Shown here one piece after another: positions 12,353 through 22,900 of a DNA stretch of 64,000 bases (the stretch's first letter is position 1; every line of letters starts with the position of its first letter). The position numbers were made by a program, and so were the translations under genes. The stretch spans positions 439,453 through 503,452 of the forward strand of contig CM012954.1 in NCBI GenBank assembly GCA_000181795.3, read 5' to 3'. Source of the DNA: Trichinella spiralis. Taxonomy: Eukaryota; Nematoda; Enoplea; Trichinellida; Trichinellidae. The notes beneath the pieces were generated by a model. That model ran no database searches, was not told where the DNA came from, and was given only the letters and a program-made list of their open reading frames with translations.

Positions 12353-13078
12353 ATGGCAATTACCAATCAGCCATCGGCAGGCAACTACGCATCTTGTTTG
12401 AATACAGAAACAATGCACTACTTTGCCAAACCGTCAACAGTGTCCACAACACTGGCAGCAACAGAATCGACACCAGTTCGTCCAAAAAGAAAGTACAAAC
12501 CCCGAGCAAGAGCGAAAAGTCCGCAAAGTTTGGCTCTGCAGCGAAGGATACGTCGAACAAAAGCGAATAACCGAGAGCGAAGTCGGATGCATCATTTGAA
12601 TGACGCGTTGGATCGACTTCGCAATGTATTGCCAGTGCTACCTGACGACAGCAAACTGACTAAAATTGAAACGCTCCGCATGGCTCACAATTACATCATG
12701 ACTTTAACTCATGTACTCAACCTGTCCCAACCAGTTGAAGAAGAGGATGAAGATGAAGAAGTTGAACAGCAGCCGGTGGTCAGTGGACAAGCAGTCGCGC
12801 AACAGTACAACTTTTCAACTTCACCCTACCCGATGCAGACGACGGACACCTGCTACAGCTTGCCGTCACAGTTGGACATCGTCCATCCTTCGATGCCAAC
12901 AGCTTTGCCCCACGCTCAACCTCCATCACACAGTATCAACTATTACAACAACTACTACTACAATGGACAACGTCCAGATACGGATCACTTTTACAACGCA
13001 TGGTCAGTTGAACAGTTTCCACCAGCATCCACTACTTCAGTCAGTTCTGCCATGTACAATTGTTCAAGTTATTCCTGA
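12353..13078 (+). CDS. Neurogenin-family bHLH transcription factor
   Basis: A single exon encodes about 241 residues from ATG 12353, the first ATG in a frame that is open back to 12185. The bHLH domain (about residues 67-122) reads [17 protein letters not shown] then [10 protein letters not shown], a loop [19 protein letters not shown] and helix 2. The basic region and the LTKIETLR stretch are those of neurogenin/Tap-type proneural factors, which heterodimerise with E proteins (Daughterless) on CANNTG sites and specify neuronal fate. An Arg/Lys-rich stretch ([12 protein letters not shown]) precedes the domain and may serve nuclear import. An acidic run follows it, and the C-terminal half is rich in Tyr, Asn, Gln and Pro. 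NNRERSRM replaces the usual NDRERNRM, so two conserved positions are changed. AATAAA signals lie at 13200 and 13236. Confidence 0.88.
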   Translation: MAITNQPSAGNYASCLNTETMHYFAKPSTVSTTLAATESTPVRPKRKYKPRARAKSPQSLALQRRIRRTKANNRERSRMHHLNDALDRLRNVLPVLPDDSKLTKIETLRMAHNYIMTLTHVLNLSQPVEEEDEDEEVEQQPVVSGQAVAQQYNFSTSPYPMQTTDTCYSLPSQLDIVHPSMPTALPHAQPPSHSINYYNNYYYNGQRPDTDHFYNAWSVEQFPPASTTSVSSAMYNCSSYS

Positions 13079-13199
13079 ATTTCACGATTCAGTTTTACAA
13101 ACCACCACCAGTGCCACCTCTGTGTTTATTCCATTCAGTACTTTTGTATTTTCTTTTCAAATTCCTTTCTTCACTATTTCTAATTGAATGATACAATTT

Positions 13200-13241
13200 A
13201 ATAAAAAAATATCCGCATTTGAAGGCATTTTCTTAAATAAA
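13200..13241 (+). terminator. Two candidate poly(A) signals of the bHLH gene
   Basis: AATAAA occurs at 13200-13205 and again at 13236-13241, 122 and 158 bases past the stop codon. The GC-richer sequence after about 13255 is therefore probably outside the transcript. Confidence 0.5.
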
Positions 13242-16106
13242 GCAAACAGCTTTCAAATCAACCGCACATCCTGCTGGGCAGAGTACAATGGCCAAGAAGT
13301 ATCTGTTTCAACTTTAGCCTTTCAACACAGGCCCTGAAGCGAAGAGCGGCACGCGGTCAACAGCGGCTCAACTTTAGCATAGCCATCCGGAAGTGGACCG
13401 CTCAAGACGATTAAGCCAACACTGGTTTCCCTAAACGCCCACTCTGCAGCCGTTAATCCACTGAACACCTGTGCTGTTCAAACGTCATTCGGTGCCGATA
13501 GCTTTCAACTTTTCCCAGGGTAAACTACTTTCAAAAGGTGCACGCACCTCAAGTTCAGCTTATTCATCTGGAATAAGCGATTACTACGATTATTAGCTAT
13601 ATAATGCTGCGTCTACAGTCTGGTCAAAAAGAAATCTACTCTAAATTTCATACTGTTTATCAGCAGGTGGTCAATACGATCATCCGTAATTTTACCATTC
13701 ACTTCTACCAATATTAAATTCAAGTACAATAATTCAATATTTCCATTGGTGTATTATGAATAGCAAAATAAAGTTTCCCTGTCACTATTTCATTGGAAAT
13801 TGTTTGACAAAAAGTTTAACACTTTACAGCTAACAATCGTTTTTTACACTATTCTTTCCAAAAGTTAATCTTCATCAAACCAGTAAAATTATAACAAACT
13901 TTTACAAGAAAACAATCATTCACCAGCAAAATATATACATTTACACTTCAATTATTATCAGTAGACTATCACCGTGAAAATATTAATATAAAAAATATAC
14001 TGAATGTTGAAATTTCAGTGAACTACGCTATGTCTATATATATGTATATATATAGTCATTTTGAAAATAGTTAACCTCATTCGACCCTTGAGAAAGAAAT
14101 TAATCTAGAACCAATTCAACAGAGTTGAAACAATATAAATGGAAGAGTGAAAGATGTTTGATTTGCATAGAATTGTAGGTGTGAAATGACCGCCTGTGGA
14201 TCTGTAACAAAGTTCACTACTTGAACAAACGTTGACTGAACACAAGTGTGAATAGGTGACATGGTGATGAGTTGCCTTCTCAGTTTTCAACTTTTCATTG
14301 TTTTCCTTTGCTAGATCTTCTTATTCTCAAGGTTCAAAGCTGTTGGCTTCGTCAAAGTTAGCAACTTAATTAGAACCACAGCTTGATTAAAATCACAACG
14401 ACGATTGGTGTCAAAATCAATGGACAAGCTATACAACTGCTTCACTAGCACCCCGCCGGCGACCTGACTGGTCAGTTTTTACGACTGACCGTGTCGTTTT
14501 ACCGTCGACCATTTATCATTTTGTTAACGACAAATGTTTCTGACCTTATCGGTTCATTTCATGGCCCAGTGGATGGTCGAATTCAGATGTCCAGTTGGTC
14601 ACTTTTCAACGGTCCAACAACGGAAACAACAATGCTCAAATTGGACAATTCTCGTCCTTGACTATTCTTGTGCAAGAATTCGTGGTTCAACGAAAAAGCA
14701 TCTTGCATCGCCCGTTAAACTAAACGCGACAAATAACAAGAAGACCAGTTGAAGCGGAAACATTTGGTCTGAAAACGATACCCCCTAAGGTGTGACCGCC
14801 GTTACGTTTCTTGACCATAGCTGAGTCATAACCAATAATCGGATAAGAGGGTGCCAAATGTCCGTCATCGGTCAAGGTGTCCGTTGGGGAGGAGTAAGAA
14901 GTTACGTGAATGGCCGAGGCGGCGAAGCGCACACAATCACTCTTAGCAGGGGTCAATTAGCCTTTTTGCATAACGGGAAATTATGCCAGTCTAACTCGCG
15001 CCATAAGCGTTAATCTGATTACAAACGGAAACGTTCCGCTGCTATCCACTGACCACTTGACTTTGCAAAGCTAAACACCGACGACAAACTCAATAACAAT
15101 GATTCATTTCTTTGATTCACGCAACCTAATCAACCTTGTTCCAGATGGGCTACTCGATCATTTATGCAATCTATTTTCAGTAATCTTTACTACGGGATAT
15201 CGTCTCAAGAGTTTCATAGATGAAAAAGAAAAAAAAATAAAAAAGTAAAATAACATCTATCACGGAGCTATTTCTGATCTGTTATAAATAAAAAACAATT
15301 CCATCTATTAATTACACACACACACACACACACATATGTATATATACAGTTTCTTTTCCTTTAAATTAAAAGGTAATAAAACGCATATATTGATCAATAG
15401 AAAATTTACATACTTGTACATGGATGCAAATGCTTGAAAAATTAAAACAAATCAACTGAAGTGACGAATGGATTTTTCATTGAAAAAGTGCACGCTTGAA
15501 AAGCAGAAAAGCGTTAAAAACGCTATTAGAATTTTTTTTTCAATAATTCAATAACTCAAATAATTTTTCACCCAAATTTCACAAATAAATAACAAAAACA
15601 GCAATGACAAAAAAAACAAAGCTTCGATGAGGTACAGTAAGAAAGAACAAATAAATGCTTTTATTCTTACCAGTAATAAAATTAAATCATATAATTGCGA
15701 AACTTGAAATACAGCGACGACTGTTCACTACGCCAATCTCTTGCATTTGAAGCTGAAACAACTGAAATTACAAATGCATTACTAGATAAAAATTATCACC
15801 ACTAGAAAATTTATTTGCATATTGCGAACTGCTTCCTATCGACAATTTAGGACTTTCGTGAAACCAATGAACAGACTGAAATTTCAAATCATTACATAAA
15901 TACACAAATCATTGCAACAACAGCACTAAATATTGTTAAGATAAAAAAGAAAAGAAATAAAACAGTAAATAATACAATATAAATAGGTTCATAATAACAA
16001 AAGTGAAAAATTTTTTAACTGTGAACAATTATGCATGCGATTTGCTTTTCGCTGTCGCCAAAAATCTATTTGCTTGCACGGAAAGCTAAAACGAAAAATT
16101 TGCATA
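13242..16106. other. Spacer with GC-richer islands downstream of the bHLH gene
   Basis: No convincing gene is present. Two islands, about 13255-13560 and 14430-15060, are clearly richer in G and C than the AT-rich sequence around them, without homology I recognise. They could be regulatory DNA of the bHLH gene. A TATATG inverted repeat is at 14035-14055 and an AC repeat at 15313-15335. Confidence 0.4.
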
Positions 16107-17087
16107 TCATACTGATCTCAAAGCATTCGCTTTCCGCAGCCAATCGTCAAATGGAATGTTCAACCCAGCATTTCGCCACAAATCGTAACTCTTCCTTAGA
16201 TGCGGATCCGTGAGAATTTCTTTTGCTCTACTGAGACGTGCAAAATCCTCATCTAAGAAAAAATAAATAATAATTACGTCCCGTAAATGTACATTTATTT
16301 GTAAAGCTTGCAAATTTAAACAAACTTGCGCTTGCGCTTTTTGAATTTTTATCAGGATGGAGCTTTTTGGCTCGAACGCGAAATTCAGCCACAATCTGTT
16401 CCATCTTGGAGCGGAAAAAAATAATTTTTTCAATACAATAGAAACATCAAAATATATAAAGTAAGCTTTCAAAATGTGATATAAGCAAAAGTTGCACAAA
16501 TTATCGACTATTTTTCATTGCCGGTTAAGAGCAATTAAAGCGAGTAAAAACTGGTCAAAGCAGACGTGTGCATTCTTCGCGTTACTACGTTAACTTAACT
16601 GTCTGTATCAATTCTTTTTTTAAAGCATAATTGTTGTTTGTAGGAAAATTTATTCCAAATATTTAACCAGTTTTATTGTTCGATTATACCAATTATAAGT
16701 GCAAATTAAATTCTTGAGTGACATGTTCACAATCAAATTTCAGTCGATGTGCTTCAAATCAATATATTTTACTTATAAACAGAAGTAAGCATTCATTTTT
16801 ATAGATTAATGTTTACAAATTGGAAAAAATAATCAAACTTAATGCTAACGCTTTATAGACAAAATATATATAATTTCAATTCATTAAAATATTTCACATA
16901 TTCTACAATGAAATCCAACTGTGAAATTTTTTCTGCATTTTTCTTTAAAAAACCCAACTAATAATAATAATAATCTATTTCGCAAATGAAAACATTTTCT
17001 TACTGTTGAAGAAGCATCACAACCAAGAATGTTGTAGTAGTCATCATTAGCACGATTGTACAATATTTTCTGGTTATTATGGAACAT
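16107..17087 (-). CDS. DNAJC12: DNAJC12-like J-domain protein
   Basis: Three exons join in phase: 17087-17004, 16404-16326 and 16252-16107, giving about 102 residues. The J domain reads DDYYNILGCDASS, then EQIVAEFRVRAKKLHPDKN with the HPD motif that stimulates Hsp70 ATPase, then DFARLSRAKEILTD. After it comes RKSYDLWRNAGLNIPFDDW, which matches the RYDHWR...MPFQQW extension specific to DNAJC12. The start is taken as ATG 17087; the frame is open a little further upstream but without an ATG. The vertebrate protein is near 198 residues and has a conserved Trp-rich tail that is absent here. A possible 27-base intron at the end (GTATGATATG to TTTTAG, about 16082-16108) would replace the last residue by about 18 others, ending near 16028. 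Confidence 0.78.
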
Positions 17088-17132
17088 GGAAATAAATTGT
17101 GCACTGCTTTCTTTCTTCGTCTTCAACGTCAA

Positions 17133-17671
17133 TCAGTGATCAATTTCTCTTCTCAATTCAAACTTGTTTACAATTTACAGTAATATGAAGGTTAAGTAAT
17201 AAATAAATACAAATTCAAAATATAATTAAATTAATGAACCAAATCACTTAACCAAAATCAAAGCTTCTTGCATTATCTATTTAGCACTTTAAAAGATTGT
17301 GAAGTGAATTAAAAATTATTATAACAGAAACAATACTGTTGTTGTTGTTGTTGACTTTGAAATAGTCTGCAGAGCAAAATGAAGCAGTCAACAAATTGAA
17401 AAGATGAATAAATCCACGCCATTGCACATACATCGTGTTTTCCCACTGCCTCCACAAAAGCAAAACTAAGATTAAATAAATTGACAAAATTTTACTAAAA
17501 TATTCCATCATAGAACTAACATAATGTAATGTACTTGAGAAAGTCACATTACACATACATGCAGGAAAAGAAACTGGCAATGCGGGGCAGTTGGTACAAA
17601 CAAAGTACAAGAACCATTGAAATTACCCAAAAGAATTTTTACATTACAGGACGAAAGAATCCAAGTGTCCG
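17133..17671. other. Spacer between DNAJC12-like and GALNT10-like genes
   Basis: This holds the 3' UTR of the transferase and the 5' flank of the DNAJC12-like gene. A GTT trinucleotide run lies at 17338-17353. No other gene is seen. Confidence 0.5.
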
Positions 17672-19421
17672 TTATGACCAGAACCATTTTTGACTGTCTA
17701 CTAGTTGGCAAGTGTTAAGAAAAAGTCTGCCAGTGTTATCCGTATCCAAACATAAGTTGGATGCGGTCATTTGCAAGTGCATTGTCGTATTACGGCTGTA
17801 TGTCCAATTTTGATTTCCACCGCCTCCGTGACACGCGAACAAATGAACAGTCTCTCCCGGACCGTGGTTCATCGAATCGAGACAATTCTCTCCGAGTCGT
17901 TGAAAAATCTCTGAACGCCAAGTGAGCACAAATTCTTGACGCTTCAAGTAGTCCTTGCACTGCGAGGTTGTTAGCTCAGTTTGCAACCCCGCATTTTTCA
18001 CATCCATACAACGACCAGTACGCTTATTCTTGATGCGACCCGACATCACATCCGGTGGTTCTACCAGTGGATAATGCTTCGGCTGGTCGAACATAACGTT
18101 CTTCATGAACCAATCGAATCCGTTACATTTAAGACGTTGTCTGACCTCACGTTGTTTAGTCAAATCACCAGGATCAACGTTACGCAAACGCGGCATACGC
18201 AAATACAAGTACTCTTTGTATTCGTCCATCCAAGTCTAAATTTAGAAAAAAACATTCAAGCGTCAATATAAAACAAACCCACCACAACAGTGAAAAAATG
18301 AATAGCAACGAAATTCCACACCTCAGCTACCCGTTTGTAATTTCTTTCCAAAAAATTACCAATGCCGGGGTCTTCGAATGGTGCATATCTGTGAACAGTC
18401 GAAAACAATGCAGCAAAACCAAATCTGCAATTTACGGTGCACCTTACTTGCAACGATATATATGAGCAATACGCGAACAAGGAATGTCAATCATTCTGCC
18501 GTGACACTGCCACAACTTGAAAGATAATTCGTACTGCTCTGCACCCCAAATCATCAGCTGGTCATCATAGCGGCCTAGCTCGTCAAACCAACGTTTGCTG
18601 ATCGCAAAATAGCCGCCGGCCATTACCGGACTTTCGAAAGGTTCAGCGCCGGTTTTGTTCAACAGAGGTAAGCGCTTATAATGGAATTTCCAATCGAACG
18701 AACCACGGGCACCTTCGTCTTGGGCTCTGAATGCAAACGTGTCGCAGTCAATTACGTCAATAAATGGACACGTCACTGTACGATAGTGCAGTTTGATCGG
18801 TTCCAACAATGGCGGAAGCCAATTGTAACCGACTTCACTGTGAGCATCCATGAACATTAAAACTTGACCGGAAGCTTTTGCCGCCCCTAAAACTTTGCTT
18901 TATTCAACTCTCTCCCTCTCTCTGCTATATTGATCAACAAACAACAACACATGCAAGCAACGTTCTTGCCTCTAAGTCTGGCTCGAATCAAACCTTCTCG
19001 ACGACCGTCAGAGCCTGCTCGAATCACATGCACCAAATTTGGAAATTTTCTTTGGACATGCCGTTCCAGTATATCATTCAACTCGGGCTTTGTGCTCGCG
19101 TCGTTCACCAAAATCACTTCCAACAACAGCTCAGGTGGTGTTCGATAAACAATGGTATAAACAGTGCGCAAGAGAACCGACAAATGCTCGTTGTGAAATG
19201 GCAAAATGACGGATGTCGACGGCAGCAGGCGCAAATAGCTCTTTCGTTTGCAATCCACATGCCGAAGGTCCTTTATAGCTCTGTACAAGGAAATTTTATC
19301 GCTCGTCCATCCACTATAACCATTTGCCTTGTACAATCGGTCAAATTCAGCTTTCTCGGCCACACTGCTCGGCAATTCCACAGGATTACCATGTTCACCG
19401 ACACCTGGATAAAATGAAATT

Positions 19422-19465
<44 letters not shown>

Positions 19466-19708
19466 ACATTTATTTAAAAGTAAACTGCATCTGAAAGTGA
19501 AATAAACTACTTTACCACGACGAGCGCGATCGAGCATCATCTGCGTATAATTATGCCAGTCTTTAGAATAACTCACAGGAGCATTTCTGAGACTCAAAAA
19601 TAGCAATGAGTTCCTGAGATCTAAGTTGAAAACAATATAACAAATGAGCAAAATAACCAAAAAATATACAGTTGCCCATTTCACACATCTATTACATCGG
19701 TATACCAT
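17672..19708 (-). CDS. GALNT10: Polypeptide N-acetylgalactosaminyltransferase, GALNT10-type
   Basis: Five exons join in phase: 19708-19516, 19404-18970, 18886-18448, 18388-18322 and 18235-17672, giving 565 residues. Layout is type II Golgi: a membrane anchor around residues 13-28, a stem, a GT27 catalytic domain and a C-terminal ricin-type lectin domain. [31 protein letters not shown] and the DAH metal-binding motif (about 223-225) are in order, followed by [26 protein letters not shown] and the [13 protein letters not shown] segment. WGxEQYE rather than WGxENxE is typical of the T10 branch. The lectin domain carries NQNW and QKW repeats. It starts mucin-type O-glycosylation by moving GalNAc from UDP-GalNAc to Ser/Thr. 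Intron 2 appears to use a GC-AG donor. The ATG lies 211 bases after the SMC1 stop and follows an acceptor-like TATTTTTAG. Confidence 0.93.
18887..18969 (-). other. GC-AG intron in the GALNT10-like gene
   Basis: The 5' splice site reads AGAG/GCAAGA and the 3' site TTTTAG/GGGCGG. This join keeps the conserved run [17 protein letters not shown], while the nearest GT donor gives the wrong phase. GC donors in strong AG/GCAAG context are the known minor class of U2 introns. Confidence 0.75.
19427..19461. repeat. TA dinucleotide microsatellite in GALNT10-like intron 1
   Basis: About 17 uninterrupted TA units lie inside the first intron of the transferase gene. Confidence 0.9.
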
Positions 19709-19918
19709 TGAATTCTAAAAATAAAATGTGCCAAAACTGAAAACAAAAAAAATAAATAAATACTTCTGGTATAAGCACGTGAAATTCCACTCATTGTCAG
19801 TAATAAAAAGTAAAATTAAAATATTTTTACTGTATATGCTACAAAGCCAATAGAAATAAACGAATAAATAAATACATGCGCCGGTAAAAAAGAAGTCATG
19901 CATAAAAATTCACTTCAG

Positions 19919-22900
19919 TTATGCAACAATCATTTCTTCATTCAAAATGGTTTCTGAATAATTTGTCAAGTCTAAAGTTAGCAGGCCGCTGGATGCTATT
20001 GAAGAACCAGTCTAAAAACAAAAGTACAAAATAAAACATTGTCAAAGTTACCATATAAACGCATACCACTGAATAAATTCCAATCAACGCATCCGCTTGG
20101 TTGTAGAATTCTTCCTTCAAAGAAATCACAATCAGCTGCATATTGTTTGCCGCTTGTTCACGAATAAATGCAGCTACCTGAAATAAAAAATGTTCATAAC
20201 ACACAGACACACATAAATATATACGAATGAAAATGCAAAATGTATGTAAAACGAACTTTTCCAATATTGGTATTGTCCAGTGCTGCGTCGATTTCATCCA
20301 GTACAAAAAATGGCGCGCGATTGTAGGAATGTATTGCAAAAAGCAACGTCAGTGCGGCTAAAGTCTTCTCACCTCCACTCAAACTATCCATCGGGCGAAA
20401 TCGCTTGCCCGGCGCAACAACACTGAACGAAACACCATCCAAATATGGTTCTTCAGGATTGTCCGCTGTGAGATAAGCTTGAGAGCTGAAATTACGAGAC
20501 AGAGCCTGCAAATAAATACCAAACTTCATAACTACGGATTCTTCATTTTTCCATTTCCAAGTTTACCTTGTAAATTTCATCTATTTTCCCACTGACTTGA
20601 TCAAAACATCTATTGAATCGAGAACATCGCTCTTTTTGTATTATTTCAAATGCCATTTTTGCATTCTTTGCCTTCTTTCGAGCCTGTTCAAATTCCCCTG
20701 AAGTTTCGGCAAAACGTTCACGAACCCCCTCTAATCTACAATACAACGAACAAATTAAAATATTCACATGTATTTTTGAGCCGGAAAAAAGACACACTTT
20801 GCTGACGCTTTAAGATTCGGTGCCGTGATAGTTTGCAAGAAAGCCTGAGTTTCACCGATTTCTTTAAGCAATTTTTCCGCTGCTAACCGCAATTCCGTAT
20901 CGTCAGAGAGCTATAACCAGGATTGAAAAGGAAATTAATAAAACAGTGATGAAATATATCAAATGCTTACTTCCCAATCGTCTGGATTCAATGAACTGAA
21001 ATCGAAGGTAATTTCTGCTTCAAGTTGGTAAAGTTGCCGATTTCCCATAAAGCTAGTTGATGATAATGTCGTTGCACCGTCTTCACTAACGACGCTGCTT
21101 GTTGTGTCAGAGGATTGTGACGAAGCAGTTGTACTGAGAATATCCAAAGAACCACGAATTATTGGCAATGTGATGTTTTCCAATTTGCAAGTTTGCAACA
21201 AAGAATGTCGCTCTGAACGTTTCTGCTCTAGTAAAGTTTCCATTGCCGACGTCTGCTTTTGCACTGAAAGCAATTCCTTCTGTATAGTAGCCAGCTCTTT
21301 TTTCACCTCGTTCAATTCAGCTTCCTTATTTTCCAATTCTACTTTTTTCGTTTGACGCATAGCTTTCAGATCTTTCAACTGTGATTCCAAATCGGCAAGA
21401 AGCTTAAAATAACAACAACACAACAAAATAAAATATATCAATTTTTTTCAAAAAAAAAACAAACTAACTCGAATATGTTCTTGTTCTTCTTTTTTCGCTT
21501 TGATCAATTCTCTCTCTTCTTTATTGCAACTCGCCTCTATTTTCTCTAGCTGTGCTGAAAAAATAAATTAGCATAAATTATTTTTCTACCCAATTCTGCA
21601 ATGCCGGCAGAAATGACAGTACCGCTTTTGTCGTCAGACTTTTGATATTCAAGTTCGTTCTTCAACTTTTCAATCTGATTATCAAATTCCATCATTTTCT
21701 GTTTTTTGTCTTGTTGAAAACGAATTTCCCTCTCTTCGTACTGACTGCAAATCAAACTTATTGAAATCAATATTACAAACAAAATGGAATTCGTGCATAC
21801 CGGATGTTCAGCACACCGATACTTTTACAAAAGTCAGCAAAAACATGATCAGCCACCTGATTCATGCGAGACTGATTTTGCAAAATGTTACTTCGCCTGG
21901 AAGCCATGCGATTTTCAATTTCTTGAATACGAGGACCATATTTATCAGTCTCAGCTTTCAGTTGCATCAGATCAGATTCAAGATTTTTTAACAACCTCGT
22001 TTCCTGAAAAATCATCATAACTTTCTCACTGCTTCGAATTTCTTTGCATAAAATAGTACATACAGTATTTTCTTTATCCGTTAACATGTACTTCATGCGG
22101 GTTTCGAGCTGTTTAACACTGTTCTGCATCAAGCTAATATCCGGTTCTTTTCGCCGTATACGGTGCAATTCTTTTTGTTCTTCAATCAAAGCGGATTTAC
22201 GACTTCGCAAATGAGCCACCGCCTTCTCATCCCATCTTTTCGCTTTGGCTTTTAAATCGCTACACAAAATTCAAAACTTCAAGATTAAAATTTACAAATC
22301 AACTCCGTTACCCTGCGCCTCCGCTAATGATACCAGATTTTTCAAAAACAGTACCATCCAAAGCAACCGCCTAATAATAAAAGCAAAGCGACTGTATTGA
22401 AATAAACAAAACTTACATGGGTGCAGCAACAATACACAGAACAATAATTGGAACAGCAACATCATCATTTTGGAATGAAATGAAAAAAAATAATAGCATT
22501 TTGCTTGTTCAAAACTCACTCTGTGCCTTTCAGCTCCGCTAAATGCCAAATTTCGAGCATCTTCAACAGATTCGCAGACGAGAGAGTTGCCGCATGCAAA
22601 TTGGACAACTCTCCTTATTTGCGGTGGTTCAAATTGAATTACATCAAAAATAAGTTTCACATTGCGCGGTTCACGAAGTTCTCTACAAAATCATGCACAC
22701 ATTGAATATACACATATTTATAAAATGAAATACCCTGATGACTGACCGAAGCTTTTCGTTCAAAGGTTTCACATCTATGTAATCAACTGGTAAAAATGTT
22801 TCCGACTCGATTCTTTGCTCTTTCATATATTGGATGCATTCTTTGGCGGTTTTTTCAGTATCCACAACAATCGCATTCATATATTTACCCAATATCTTGG

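Noticed and set aside
14534-14956. Opposing open frames in the GC-richer island downstream of the bHLH gene
   Set aside because: They reflect fewer stops in GC-richer DNA; there are no splice signals or homology.
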